A model generated the notes under the pieces. That model was not told the origin of the DNA, searched no databases, and saw nothing but the letters and a program-made list of their open reading frames with translations. This document shows positions 44,466 through 54,280 of a stretch of DNA of 64,000 bases, in pieces. The stretch lies in contig DDQW01000015.1 of the NCBI GenBank assembly GCA_002342805.1, positions 1 through 64,000 on the forward strand, read 5' to 3'. A program made the translations under genes and the position numbers. Origin of the DNA: Clostridiales bacterium UBA2432 (GTDB lineage Bacteria; Bacillota; Clostridia; Lachnospirales; Vallitaleaceae). Numbering within the stretch: the stretch's first letter is position 1; each line of letters starts with the position of its first letter.

Positions 44466-45224
44466 CTAACTGCCTAGATAAGCTTCGATGACTTTCGGAT
44501 TATTTTTTATTTCATCAGGTGATCCTTTTGCAATAATCATACCGTAATCAATAACAACTAACCGTTCACAGATTCCCATAACAAGATTCATATCATGTTC
44601 AATAAGTAAAATCGTAATATTAAATTTGTCACGAATAAAATGGATCGTTTCCATTAATTCTTTTGTTTCTTGAGGGTTCATGCCGGCAGCAGGTTCGTCA
44701 AGTAACAATAACTTGGGATCGGTTGCTAATGCACGACAAATCTCAAGCTTTCGTTGTTTTCCGTAGGGAAGGTTTTTTGCAAGGTTATGTGCATCCGATT
44801 CCATATGAAACAGCTTAAGAAGCTCTAATGCTTTTGTGTGAATCTCTTCTTCTTCTTTCCAATATCTGGGAAGACGAAAAATACCTTCAAAAGTTGTATA
44901 ATTCATATCTTTATGAAAAGCTATTTTTATATTCTCAAGAACAGATAAATCTGAAAATAGGCGAATATTTTGGAAGGTTCGTCCTAAACCTAACTTCACA
45001 ATCTGATATGGCTTTTTCCCGTTGACAAGGTGTCCATCTATATATATTTCACCTTCTGTCGGTTGATAAACTCCGGTAAGCATATTAAATATCGTTGTTT
45101 TACCTGCACCATTGGGTCCAATCAGTCCTACGAGCTCTCCTTTTTCAATCATCAGATCAAAGTTACTTACAGCTCGCAAACCACCAAATGTGATTCCAAT
45201 ATTTTTTGTTTGTAATAGACTCAT
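44466..45224 (-). CDS. livG: Branched-chain amino acid ABC transporter ATPase
   Basis: A 252-residue ABC ATPase of the LivG class, recognised by the longer insert and the C-terminus typical of LivG (GSPDEIKNNPKVIEAYLGS). Walker A is GPNGAGKTT and Walker B LLLLDEPAAGMNPQE. The signature is replaced by LPYGKQRKLEICRAL, as is normal for LivG. It abuts livM. Confidence 0.94.
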   Translation of the reverse strand: MSLLQTKNIGITFGGLRAVSNFDLMIEKGELVGLIGPNGAGKTTIFNMLTGVYQPTEGEIYIDGHLVNGKKPYQIVKLGLGRTFQNIRLFSDLSVLENIKIAFHKDMNYTTFEGIFRLPRYWKEEEEIHTKALELLKLFHMESDAHNLAKNLPYGKQRKLEICRALATDPKLLLLDEPAAGMNPQETKELMETIHFIRDKFNITILLIEHDMNLVMGICERLVVIDYGMIIAKGSPDEIKNNPKVIEAYLGS

Positions 45225-46216
45225 TATGCCACCCCTTTTCCAAATCTTTTTTTCAATTTAATAATGAGGGCTCTTATACGTGCCGGAGTCTTAACCAATG
45301 AAAACTCTGAACGGCCTAATATTCCGTCTGATTTAAAAATCATAAGTAAGATTAATAATACTGCATAAATAAGTAGTCGTAATTCTTCATAACTATATAG
45401 AAATTCAGCCAACATAGCTAAAAATACACCGGCAACAATGGTTCCTGTAATAGATCCCATTCCACCAAATACGACGATAATAAAAAGTTCAACGGAAAAC
45501 ATGAACTTGAATTTATCCGGTGTTAGATACTGTTGATACATTCCAAAACATGCTCCACCAACCCCTGCAATAAAAGAAGAAACAAAGAATGCATAGACTT
45601 TGTAAAACGTCGTTGGAACTCCAATAGATTCAGCGGCAATCTCATTCTCACGAATTGCTATAATAGCCCGTCCATGTCGTGAACGAATAAACAAGAAGGA
45701 AAATGCTGTCACAAGAATTAATACAAGAAAAACATCCATTAAGGTTGTTATTTTAGGAATTCCGCGAAGTCCTGAAGCGCCACCTGTTATTGTTCGTAGA
45801 TTAATAATTGTATATCGAATCATTTCACCAAAACCAAGGGTTACAATAGCTAAATAATCTCCTCGCAGTCTTAGGGCAGGAATACCGATAATAAGACCGA
45901 ACACTCCAGCAATTAAACCACCAATCACAATCCCACTAATCAGTGCGATTGTATCCGGTAATTCAACAGCTCTGACAAATAAAGCAGCTGAGTATGCACC
46001 GACCGCCATAAATCCTGCATGTCCTAAGGCTAATTCTCCTAAAAATCCAGTTGCTATATTTAATCCGATGGCCACAATAATATTAATCATAGCAAAAATC
46101 ATTACGCCTTCAAAATAGCTATTAATCAAATTCATTTTCATCACAAAGAAAAGGATAAAATATGAAATGACGACAGCAATTACATTCACTCCGTATTTTT
46201 TAAACAAACTTTTCAT
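45224..46216 (-). CDS. livM: Branched-chain amino acid ABC transporter permease
   Basis: A 330-residue permease with about nine to ten membrane segments. The NIATGFLGELALGHAGFMAVGAYSAA stretch and the GRAIIAIRENEIAAESIGV coupling-helix region are diagnostic for LivM. It forms the membrane channel with LivH. Confidence 0.94.
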   Translation of the reverse strand: MKSLFKKYGVNVIAVVISYFILFFVMKMNLINSYFEGVMIFAMINIIVAIGLNIATGFLGELALGHAGFMAVGAYSAALFVRAVELPDTIALISGIVIGGLIAGVFGLIIGIPALRLRGDYLAIVTLGFGEMIRYTIINLRTITGGASGLRGIPKITTLMDVFLVLILVTAFSFLFIRSRHGRAIIAIRENEIAAESIGVPTTFYKVYAFFVSSFIAGVGGACFGMYQQYLTPDKFKFMFSVELFIIVVFGGMGSITGTIVAGVFLAMLAEFLYSYEELRLLIYAVLLILLMIFKSDGILGRSEFSLVKTPARIRALIIKLKKRFGKGVA

Positions 46217-46226
46217 ATTCTATCAC

Positions 46227-47090
46227 CTACACTTTCTCTTTTACATTTTTGCCAAATAAACCTGTTGGCTTTACTAATAAAACAATGATAAGCACGCCAA
46301 ACACAAATACATTGGCCCAACTGGAACTAATGTATCCTTTTACAAATGTCTCAATGGCTCCAATAAGAAAACCACCAACCATGGCACCCGGAATAATACC
46401 GATACCTCCCAGTACAGCAGCAACAAAGGCTTTTAAGCCAGGCATAACGCCCATATATGGCTCAAGATTTCCATAATTTAAAGCATACAAAACGCCACCA
46501 ACCGCACCAAGAGCTGAACCAATGGCAAAAGTTAATGAAATTGTCCGGTCAACATTAATTCCCATCAATTGTGCTGCATCACGGTCTTCCGAAACCGCAC
46601 GCATTGCTTGACCGGCCTTGGTTTTTTTAACCGTATATTCTAATGCAATCATGCAAATGACGGTTATTGTCATCGTTAAAATAGTTATATTGGGTAAATC
46701 AATATTTCCGATTAATTTAACCGGAGGCATGATTTTATCGGATGCCCCAAAGATATACTTAAATAAATTTGATAAAAACATACTCATACCTAACGCTGTA
46801 ATTAATGCGGATATTCTCGGGGCCGTGCGTAAAGGCTTATATGCAATGCGGTCAATAGCCATACCAATTAATGCACAGGCGATCATTGAAAGCAATAACA
46901 ATGGAATCAATGACATGGAAAATGTCGTGGCTAAAAAATACCCCACAAACGCTCCAATCATTAGAATCTCACCATGGGCAAAATTAATCAATCTTACAAT
47001 TCCATAAACCATGGTATATCCTAATGCAATCAAAGCATAAATACTTCCAACATTAAGACTATTAATTATTTGATTCAAAAATTGTGTCAT
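46227..47090 (-). CDS. livH: Branched-chain amino acid ABC transporter permease
   Basis: A 287-residue permease of the LivH class, with about eight membrane segments. LGYTMVYGIVRLINFAHGEILMIGA opens the protein, and GQAMRAVSEDRDAAQLMGIN is the coupling motif. It is separated from livK by 200 bases holding a terminator, so expression may be lower than that of the binding protein. Confidence 0.94.
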   Translation of the reverse strand: MTQFLNQIINSLNVGSIYALIALGYTMVYGIVRLINFAHGEILMIGAFVGYFLATTFSMSLIPLLLLSMIACALIGMAIDRIAYKPLRTAPRISALITALGMSMFLSNLFKYIFGASDKIMPPVKLIGNIDLPNITILTMTITVICMIALEYTVKKTKAGQAMRAVSEDRDAAQLMGINVDRTISLTFAIGSALGAVGGVLYALNYGNLEPYMGVMPGLKAFVAAVLGGIGIIPGAMVGGFLIGAIETFVKGYISSSWANVFVFGVLIIVLLVKPTGLFGKNVKEKV

Positions 47091-47231
47091 AAGTAACCTC
47101 CTCGTTTATTTTCCATATGATAAGATATCTTTTGTTTTGATGTAAAACAATCGTCCAGAACAAACGATATATTATCATATGCAATGCTTTTATTTTAATA
47201 ACGCATTACTATGATAAAGCAAGTTTTAACA

Positions 47232-47262
47232 TAACAAAAAGGGGCTAGACCCCTTTTTGTTA
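47232..47262 (-). terminator. Terminator between livK and livH
   Basis: A 13-base perfect stem (TAACAAAAAGGGG and its complement) with the 5-base loop TCTAG on the minus strand, including a T run. It lies downstream of livK and upstream of livHMGF and may be partly read through. Confidence 0.85.
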
Positions 47263-47291
47263 TCTATATTAGAATGCGTTCATTCAAGAAA

Positions 47292-48461
47292 TTAGTTTGA
47301 AACTTTTGTTTCAAGTAATAACTGACCATCTTTAACTGTAATGATTGAAACTTCCTTAGAAATATCTCCATTCTCATCAAATTTTATATGGCCTGTTACT
47401 GCATCTTGATCCGTGTTTTTAATCTCATCACGAACCGCATCTTTATCTGTTGAACCAGCTCTTTCCATTGCAGCTGCAACAACTTTAACTGCATCATATC
47501 CTAAGGCAGCAAGAGCATTTGGAACTTCTCCATATTCTTCTTCATATGTTGTCACAAATTTTTGAACAACCTCTGCTTCATCTGATGTTGAATAATGGTT
47601 TGTAAAGAATCCGCCTTCTGCATCAGCTGCATAATCGACTTGAATTCCATCCCATCCATCAACGCCAACGAGTGTTGCTTCAACACCTGCTTCTTTTAAT
47701 TGTTTTGCAATTAGTCCAGCAATGTTATAATAATCCGGAATGTAGATAATGTCTGCATCCAAACTTGCAATTTTAGAGATAATCGCTTTGAAGTCGTTAT
47801 CTTCATTTGTATAACTTTCATTGGCTAATATTTCACCTGGGAAAGCTTCTGTAAAAGATTCTGCAAGACCGATTGAATAGTCACTGCTTACATTTGTAAA
47901 GATAATTGCTGTTTCAGCACCTAAATTTTCAGAAGCAAACTTTGCACCCATAGCGCCTTGATATGGATCTGTAAAACATACACGGTATACATATTCCATT
48001 CCAACAGTAACTTCGGCATTTGTTGCAGTTGGTGTTACCATAGGAATTCCTCTTCGATCTGCTTCCGGAGCAACAACAAGCGATGTTCCACTAATAACCG
48101 GGCCAACGAGGGCATCAATGTTATCTTGATCAGCCAAACGATTGAAAAGATTGATTGATTTTGTTGCATCACCTTCATTGTCATAATAGGTTAATTCTAA
48201 TTGTCTTCCGTTGACACCACCTGCAGTATTAATTTCTGCGATTGCAAGTTCAGCTGCATTTAAAACAGCTTGTCCATACATTGCTAAGTCACCACTTGTC
48301 GGTGTTAACATACCTAACTTAATCGGACCCTCTGTAGCGTCGCTGCTTGTGGAGGTATCTTCGTTTGTTGTGGTGTCTTCATTTGTTGCCTCTTGGCCAC
48401 AACCTGCTAAAAGTGACATCGTCATTGTTAATACTAATAATAATGCAAATAATTTCTTCAT
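47292..48461 (-). CDS. livK: Branched-chain amino acid ABC transporter substrate-binding lipoprotein
   Basis: A 389-residue extracellular solute-binding lipoprotein of the LivJ/LivK type. The signal peptide ends in the lipobox LLAGC, so the cysteine near residue 21 would be lipidated and anchored. A Thr/Ser/Asp-rich linker follows, then two periplasmic-binding lobes (IKLGMLTPTSGDLAMYGQ; YYDNEGDATKSINLFNRL). The ligand could be leucine, isoleucine, valine or another amino acid. The ATG at 48459-48461 is preferred over the GTG four codons earlier. Confidence 0.92.
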   Translation of the reverse strand: MKKLFALLLVLTMTMSLLAGCGQEATNEDTTTNEDTSTSSDATEGPIKLGMLTPTSGDLAMYGQAVLNAAELAIAEINTAGGVNGRQLELTYYDNEGDATKSINLFNRLADQDNIDALVGPVISGTSLVVAPEADRRGIPMVTPTATNAEVTVGMEYVYRVCFTDPYQGAMGAKFASENLGAETAIIFTNVSSDYSIGLAESFTEAFPGEILANESYTNEDNDFKAIISKIASLDADIIYIPDYYNIAGLIAKQLKEAGVEATLVGVDGWDGIQVDYAADAEGGFFTNHYSTSDEAEVVQKFVTTYEEEYGEVPNALAALGYDAVKVVAAAMERAGSTDKDAVRDEIKNTDQDAVTGHIKFDENGDISKEVSIITVKDGQLLLETKVSN

Positions 48462-48524
48462 TTTCTTGTCCACCCTTCGTAACTTTAATATTATATAATT
48501 TTAATGTGCTAAATCATATTTGCA

Positions 48525-48553
48525 ATTATACACTTTTTTTCTTGCAAAATCAA
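48525..48553 (-). promoter_or_regulatory. livK promoter
   Basis: On the minus strand TTGATT (48548-48553) and TATAAT (48525-48530) with a 17-base spacer, about 60 bases before the ATG. Confidence 0.6.
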
Positions 48554-48580
48554 TAGAAATCTATCGAATTCATTACAGGA

Positions 48581-48609
48581 TTGCGTTTAAAGTGCGAAAA
48601 TGCTATACT
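48581..48609 (+). promoter_or_regulatory. rqcH promoter
   Basis: TTGCGT (48581-48586), a 17-base spacer ending TGC, and TATACT (48604-48609), an extended -10 promoter 29 bases before the ATG; AGAGGAG serves as ribosome binding site. Confidence 0.65.
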
Positions 48610-48637
48610 TTATCTTACATAAAGAGAGGAGAACACT

Positions 48638-50377
48638 ATGATTGACGGAATTGTTTTAAGTAGTATAGTTCATGAGTTAAATACCACACTGACAGGTGGT
48701 CGCGTCGATAAAATCACACAACCTGAAAAGGATGAATTAATTATACATATTCGCGCCGGAGGAAAAAAACAGCGTTTATTAATGACGGCTTCTGCGTCCA
48801 TGCCAAGGGTGCATTTAACTTACGAGAATAAGTTAAATCCGGCTTCACCACCCTCATATTGTATGCTATTAAGAAAATATATAGGTAATGCACGTATTAT
48901 TGGCATTACACAACTCGGTTTAGAGCGAATTGTAAAAATCTCTCTAGAACAATTGAATGAATTAGGTGATCTTTGCACTTATAACTTGATTATTGAAGTT
49001 ATGGGAAAACATAGTAATATTATTCTTTGTGACCAAAACAACCTGGTTCTTGATAGTATAAAGCGGATTGGTGCAAATACTAGTCGTGTACGTCAAGTCT
49101 TTCCGGGACAGACTTACACGACCCCACCGGATCAAGATAAGAAAAATATTTTGGAATTACCTTCAGAAGATGACGTGTTGACGCTTTTAAAGAATCAAAG
49201 AACAGACCTGTATAAGGCCTTATATCAAGCTTTTACGGGCTTAAGTCCTTTTATTGCAAATAATATATGTTTAGCTGCCGATGTTGATGGCAATGGCCAT
49301 ATTGAAGGAATGACAAATGAAGAATTCATTTTGATTTATCAACAATTGAAAATTCTTCAGCAACGACTTTTGGATCATGATGATCAACCGGTACTCATCC
49401 GCTTAGAAAATGGCGAAATATCTGATTATCATTCGCTCCTACTCACCGACACTTTACCTGGGCATCAATTAGAAGCTTTTGATTCTATTAGTGAACTGAT
49501 TAATTATTTTTATGAAGCACGTTCTGTCCAAGTAAGAATGAAACAAAAAACTCAAGATTTACGTCGTATTGTTCAAGTTTCCCTAGAACGTTGTTATAAG
49601 AAGTTGGACATCCAAGAACGTCAACTTGAAGACACCAAAAATATGGATACCTTTAAAATAAAAGGTGAACTGATTCTCGCCAATCAATACCAAATTAAGC
49701 CGGGGATTAAAGAGATTGATTTATTTAACTATTATACAAATAAAATGGTAACCATACATCTCGACCCGACAAAAACAGCTATCCAAAATTCCAACAAAGC
49801 TTTTGATAAATACGCTAAGAAAAAGCGAACAAAAGAAGCGGTTACCAAGCAAGTGAAAAATACACGAGATGAACTCAAGTATTTAGAGTCCGTAAAATAT
49901 ACATTGGACTCTATCCTTCATGAAGATGATATTGAAGAAATTCGACATGAGTTAATGTCAACAGGCTATATTAAATTTCGCCATAGTAAGCGTAAACGTT
50001 CCAAAAGTAAGCCCTATCATTATCTTTCTAGCGACGGTTTTCACATGTATGTTGGAAAAAACAACTATCAAAACGAAGAATTATCCATGAAGTTTGCCAA
50101 TGGTTCAGATTGGTGGTTCCATACGAAAGAAGTTCCCGGTTCCCATGTTATTGTAAAATGTGAAGGAGATGAATTACCGGATCGAGCATTTGAAGAGGCT
50201 GCTGCTTTAGCCGCTTATTATAGTAAGGCACGCCTAAGCACAAAGGTTACCGTCGACTATACACAAAAAAAACATTTAAAAAAACCTGCCGGAAGCCCGC
50301 CAGGTTATGTCATCTATCATACGAATTATTCACTTTTTATTGATCCGGATATTTCCGGTTTAACTCTCGTGGAATAA
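48638..50377 (+). CDS. rqcH: Ribosome-associated quality control protein RqcH (NFACT family)
   Basis: A 579-residue Rqc2 homologue that adds alanine tails to chains stuck on split 50S subunits. The NFACT-N domain (about 1-230) starts MIDGIVLSSIVHELNTTLTGGR, a coiled coil covers about 300-445, and the NFACT-R domain (about 460-579) contains DGFHMYVGKNNYQNEELSM and WWFHTKEVPGSHVI. Older annotations call it fibronectin-binding protein. It is monocistronic, transcribed against the surrounding minus-strand genes. Confidence 0.93.
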   Translation: MIDGIVLSSIVHELNTTLTGGRVDKITQPEKDELIIHIRAGGKKQRLLMTASASMPRVHLTYENKLNPASPPSYCMLLRKYIGNARIIGITQLGLERIVKISLEQLNELGDLCTYNLIIEVMGKHSNIILCDQNNLVLDSIKRIGANTSRVRQVFPGQTYTTPPDQDKKNILELPSEDDVLTLLKNQRTDLYKALYQAFTGLSPFIANNICLAADVDGNGHIEGMTNEEFILIYQQLKILQQRLLDHDDQPVLIRLENGEISDYHSLLLTDTLPGHQLEAFDSISELINYFYEARSVQVRMKQKTQDLRRIVQVSLERCYKKLDIQERQLEDTKNMDTFKIKGELILANQYQIKPGIKEIDLFNYYTNKMVTIHLDPTKTAIQNSNKAFDKYAKKKRTKEAVTKQVKNTRDELKYLESVKYTLDSILHEDDIEEIRHELMSTGYIKFRHSKRKRSKSKPYHYLSSDGFHMYVGKNNYQNEELSMKFANGSDWWFHTKEVPGSHVIVKCEGDELPDRAFEEAAALAAYYSKARLSTKVTVDYTQKKHLKKPAGSPPGYVIYHTNYSLFIDPDISGLTLVE

Positions 50378-50397
50378 AGACGATCCAAGATTATTCG

Positions 50398-50438
50398 AAG
50401 CACATGTTACTGAAATCACATTTTTGTAGCATGTGCTT
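50398..50438. terminator. Bidirectional terminator between rqcH and recN
   Basis: AAGCACATGTTAC (50398-50410) and GTAGCATGTGCTT (50426-50438) form a 13-base stem with one G-U pair. The right arm and loop encode the last residues and stop of recN (50416-50418). Confidence 0.75.
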
Positions 50439-52101
50439 TCATTTCGATTGCATTTGCGACAGTTATCTCTGTCGTTTTTGCACCACTTAACATACGCGCC
50501 AATTCCTGTACACTTTCTTCATGATTAAGCTCTTTCATCATAGTCACCGTAAAATCGCTCATCGTTTCTTTATGAATAAGAAAATGGCAATCTGACATGG
50601 CTGCAATTTGCGGAAGGTGTGTAATACAGATAAGTTGACGCTCTTTAGAAAGGGTCTTCATGCGTTCAGCTACTTTTTGTGCTGTAATACCACTAATACC
50701 TGAGTCAATCTCATCAAACACCAAGGTATCAACACCGTCAACGCTTGATAATATGGATTTGATTGCAAGCATAACACGGCTTAATTCACCACCGGAAGCA
50801 ACATCGGATAAAGGTTTTTTCTGCTCTCCTTTATTGGTTGAAATCATAAAGACAATATGATCTCTACCTGAAGGTGTGTAGTTATCTAAGGCTTCAACAG
50901 ATATACCAAATTCAGCATGCTCCAAATTTAGAGCTTTTAAAGCCTTTGTTATGTTTGCACCAAGCTTTAAAGCTCCTTTTTTACGGATTGCTGTTAATTT
51001 CCCTGCAAATATTTTCATCTCCTCTTCCAGCTCTTTTAATCGTTTTTTTGTTTTAAGAAGGTTTTCTTCGAAGTGCACAAGACGTGCCAATTCTTCTTCT
51101 TTTTTATTCTTGTATGTCAGAATATCTTCAATCGTATCCCCATACTTAAGTTTAAGACTATTGATCGTGTTTAAACGTTCCTCAGCATTATGAAGTTCTT
51201 CTTCATAGGATTCTTCGTCATCTAGATAGTTTGACAGGTCATGATGTATAATATTAAGGATATCTTCTACCTGCACAAGACTCTCTATAAAATTAGACAG
51301 TTCTTCATCATAGGCTAACACACGATTCAACTCACCAATATACTTTGAAACAATTGAGGAAAAATCCGGTTGGTCATAAAACGTACCTTCCATATTGGAT
51401 AAAACCGTAATAATCTTATTACGATGAGATAAACGATCAAAGATTTTTTGATTTTCCTCATCTTCTCCTAATGTCAGTTCAGCCTTTACAATTTCATCAA
51501 TTTCAAATTCTAAAAAGGCTATTTCTCGACGACGTTTTTCATCGTCATATAAATCCTCATTAATGGAATCCAATAAGTGACGATGCAATTTATAAGCATC
51601 ACTAAATTGACCTTGAATGCTTAATAGTTCTTCACCAATATAACGATCTAACATTTGTAATTGTTTTTTCGAACTTAAAAGTGATTGATGTTCATGTTGT
51701 GAATGTATATCAATGAGATATGCTGCGAGACGTCGAATGACTTCTTGACGAACAACTTCTCCGTTGACACGAAATACACTCCGTCCGTTTTGAGCTGTTT
51801 TTCGATTCATAATAATAGATTCATCATCATCGGCGACACCGTTTTCTTTTAGAATACGATGAATCTCTTGTTTTTCAGGACCTAATCGCCGAATGTCAAA
51901 TACACATTCAACAAACGCTTCCTTTGCACCCGTCCGAATAAAATCTTTTTTGATCTTAGCCCCTAGGACATAATGAATTGAGCCAAGTATAATTGATTTT
52001 CCTGCACCGGTCTCCCCGGTTAAGATGTTTAAGCCTTCATTGAAGTCAATATCTAGTTCTTCGATTAATGCAATGTTTTTAACATGAAGGTATGCCAGCA
52101 T
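50416..52101 (-). CDS. recN: DNA repair protein RecN
   Basis: A 561-residue SMC-like ATPase for double-strand break repair. Walker A is GETGAGKSIILGS at about 30-42, a coiled coil covers about 150-370, and the C-terminal lobe has SDVASGGELSRVMLAIKS and VDTLVFDEIDSGISG. Position after argR is the Firmicutes standard. In spore formers spoIVB and spo0A come next; here the gene runs into a terminator shared with rqcH. Confidence 0.95.
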   Translation of the reverse strand: MLAYLHVKNIALIEELDIDFNEGLNILTGETGAGKSIILGSIHYVLGAKIKKDFIRTGAKEAFVECVFDIRRLGPEKQEIHRILKENGVADDDESIIMNRKTAQNGRSVFRVNGEVVRQEVIRRLAAYLIDIHSQHEHQSLLSSKKQLQMLDRYIGEELLSIQGQFSDAYKLHRHLLDSINEDLYDDEKRRREIAFLEFEIDEIVKAELTLGEDEENQKIFDRLSHRNKIITVLSNMEGTFYDQPDFSSIVSKYIGELNRVLAYDEELSNFIESLVQVEDILNIIHHDLSNYLDDEESYEEELHNAEERLNTINSLKLKYGDTIEDILTYKNKKEEELARLVHFEENLLKTKKRLKELEEEMKIFAGKLTAIRKKGALKLGANITKALKALNLEHAEFGISVEALDNYTPSGRDHIVFMISTNKGEQKKPLSDVASGGELSRVMLAIKSILSSVDGVDTLVFDEIDSGISGITAQKVAERMKTLSKERQLICITHLPQIAAMSDCHFLIHKETMSDFTVTMMKELNHEESVQELARMLSGAKTTEITVANAIEMKAHATKM

Positions 52102-52110
52102 ATATCCTCC

Positions 52111-52566
52111 TTATGCACTGTGTATAATTCGATTCAGTTTCTCCATAATAGAAATGCAATCTTCTTCTGTTCTTACGGCACAAAATATAGTATCATCACC
52201 CGCTATAGACCCTACAATCTCATCAAAATCTAAGGCGTCAATAGCTGCAGCAACTGCCATTGCCATTCCGGTTAACGTTTGTACAACAATCATATTCATT
52301 GCACGATCCATACTAATATAACCATCTTGTAAAACACGAATATACTTTTCATTGAGATTCATTGTTTTTTCTTGAAGTACGACGTATTTTTGACGACCAT
52401 CCGGCAAAGAAACCTTCGTCAGCTTCAAATCGCGAATATCACGAGATATTGTTGCTTGTGTCACTTCAAACCCATCTTGATGCAATAAGTCCGCAAGTTC
52501 ATCTTGCGTCTCAATCACTCGTTCACTAATTAATTGTAAAATCTTTGTTTGCCGTTTTATTTTCAT
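52111..52566 (-). CDS. argR: Arginine repressor
   Basis: A 151-residue ArgR/AhrC regulator. The N-terminal winged helix contains TQDELADLLHQDGFEVTQATISRDIRDL, and the C-terminal hexamerisation domain contains GSIAGDDTIFCAVRTEED, which binds arginine. It controls arginine synthesis and breakdown elsewhere; no arg genes are in the window. It follows nadK by 27 bases. Confidence 0.95.
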   Translation of the reverse strand: MKIKRQTKILQLISERVIETQDELADLLHQDGFEVTQATISRDIRDLKLTKVSLPDGRQKYVVLQEKTMNLNEKYIRVLQDGYISMDRAMNMIVVQTLTGMAMAVAAAIDALDFDEIVGSIAGDDTIFCAVRTEEDCISIMEKLNRIIHSA

Positions 52567-52593
52567 AGGACCACCTTCATATAGATTATTGAT

Positions 52594-53439
52594 TTACGAT
52601 AACTTTCTTCGTAAAATTTCAAAAAAATCATTATTACATAAGCGCATTAACTTGACCTTTTTAGATGCCTTGCCAATCCGAATAATATCTGTGGTATTAA
52701 CACGAGTCACTTCTTGCCCATCAACGGTTACAAGCAAATCATTCACATGCTTATTACGCGGTTGGTCAAATCGTATATCAATAACATCTTCTCCGGACAA
52801 AACGATACTTCGTGCAGTTAATGAATGGGGACATATAGGCGTTAAGATAACCACCTCATTGTTGGGAGTTATAATGGGTCCACCTGCAGACAAGTTATAG
52901 GCCGTTGATCCCGTTGGTGTTGAGATAATAATACCATCCGCTCGATAAGTATTCATATATGCGTCATTGACATATACGTCATAACTTATAATTCTTGAAA
53001 TTGATTGACGGGTAATGACGATATCATTAAGCGCTCTACCGATATCTTTATGATTTTGTACGGTTGCAGTCACCATCATTCGTTCTTCAACAATAAATTC
53101 ATCGTTAATAAATGCTTGAAGCGCTTCTTCGAGTTCGCTCAGCTCAATTTCTGCCAAAAAACCTAAATTTCCTAGATTAATGCCTAGGAGAGGAATATCA
53201 AAATCGACATATTTTCGGCTTGTAGAAATTATCGTCCCATCCCCACCAAGAATAATCGCGTAATCAATCTCATATAATTGCTCATCCTCTATACAAAGAT
53301 GAGAAAATCCATGATGATGACGATATTCACTGGGCATAAATATTTGTACACTTTTACTATTAAACCATGCAATAACGCGTTGCGTGATCATAAAAGAAGG
53401 ATCTTTTGATGGATTAGGTACAATGAGTATCTTTTTCAT
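52594..53439 (-). CDS. nadK: NAD kinase
   Basis: A 281-residue ATP-NAD kinase. The signature GGDGTIIS, the NLGNLGFLAE motif and the glycine-rich PTGSTAYNLSAGGPI are all intact. The ATG at 53437-53439 (MKKILIVPNPSKD) has GAAAGTGA upstream; reading frame further upstream overlaps tlyA. It lies 4 bases after tlyA. Confidence 0.95.
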   Translation of the reverse strand: MKKILIVPNPSKDPSFMITQRVIAWFNSKSVQIFMPSEYRHHHGFSHLCIEDEQLYEIDYAIILGGDGTIISTSRKYVDFDIPLLGINLGNLGFLAEIELSELEEALQAFINDEFIVEERMMVTATVQNHKDIGRALNDIVITRQSISRIISYDVYVNDAYMNTYRADGIIISTPTGSTAYNLSAGGPIITPNNEVVILTPICPHSLTARSIVLSGEDVIDIRFDQPRNKHVNDLLVTVDGQEVTRVNTTDIIRIGKASKKVKLMRLCNNDFFEILRRKLS

Positions 53440-53443
53440 AGCA

Positions 53444-54280
53444 TCACTTTCTATACAAGTCACGATGTGCATGATTAACAAGTTCATTGACGCTTTTTAC
53501 ATATATTTCATTCATATCTTGACGAGATTCTAGGGTTGAATCCTCTAACTTTTGGGCGCAAATCAAGTATTCAATATTCCCTTCCGGACCTGTAATCGGC
53601 GAATAACTGAGTCCCATAACAGTTAAGCCTATTGAGCTGAAGGTATGTATAAGAGATTCAATAACTTCTTGATGAACACCTGGATCTCGAACCACACCTT
53701 TTTTACCGATTTTATCCCGGCCGGCTTCAAATTGTGGTTTGATTAAGCATACAATATGGCTCGATTCTTTCATTAATGCATAGACCGCCGGCAAGACTTT
53801 TTTTAATGATATAAACGATACATCAATAGATACAAAATCTAAGGGATCTGGAATTTCAGCATCTGTGACGTATCGAATATTTGTTTTTTCAAGGCAAATA
53901 ACACGAGCATCTTGTCTTAGGCTCCAATCAAATTGTCCATAACCAACATCTACAGAAAAGACTTTTATTGCTCCATGTTGGAGCATACAATCCGTAAAGC
54001 CCCCCGTTGATGCACCTACATCCATACACACTTTGCCTTCTAAATCAAGGTCAAAACTTTGAATTGCTTTTTGAAGCTTCAAGCCTCCTCGACTAACATA
54101 AGGATTGGGGTCTTTTTTTACGTGTATCTTTGCTGTTATCGCAATCTTTGTCCCCGCCTTATCTTCACGTTGCCCATCAACAAAAACCAAGCCAGCCATA
54201 ATCATTTTTTTTGCTTTTTCTCGTGTAGTAATGTATCCTTTTTCAACGAGTAATACATCTAAACGTTCTTTATTCGCCAT
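53444..54280 (-). CDS. tlyA: TlyA family rRNA methyltransferase
   Basis: A 278-residue enzyme: S4 RNA-binding domain at 1-60 (RLDVLLVEKGYITTREKAKKMI) and an FtsJ-like methyltransferase domain with DVGASTGGFTDCMLQ and VSIDVSFISLKKVLP. Family members methylate the 2'-OH of cytidines in 16S and 23S rRNA. The start overlaps dxs by 11 bases; an ATG two codons earlier is also possible. Standard dxs-tlyA-nadK order. Confidence 0.94.
   Translation of the reverse strand: MANKERLDVLLVEKGYITTREKAKKMIMAGLVFVDGQREDKAGTKIAITAKIHVKKDPNPYVSRGGLKLQKAIQSFDLDLEGKVCMDVGASTGGFTDCMLQHGAIKVFSVDVGYGQFDWSLRQDARVICLEKTNIRYVTDAEIPDPLDFVSIDVSFISLKKVLPAVYALMKESSHIVCLIKPQFEAGRDKIGKKGVVRDPGVHQEVIESLIHTFSSIGLTVMGLSYSPITGPEGNIEYLICAQKLEDSTLESRQDMNEIYVKSVNELVNHAHRDLYRK

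Noticed and set aside
46618..47007. 129-codon open frame on the plus strand opposite livH
   Set aside because: Shadow of a membrane protein gene with no independent support.
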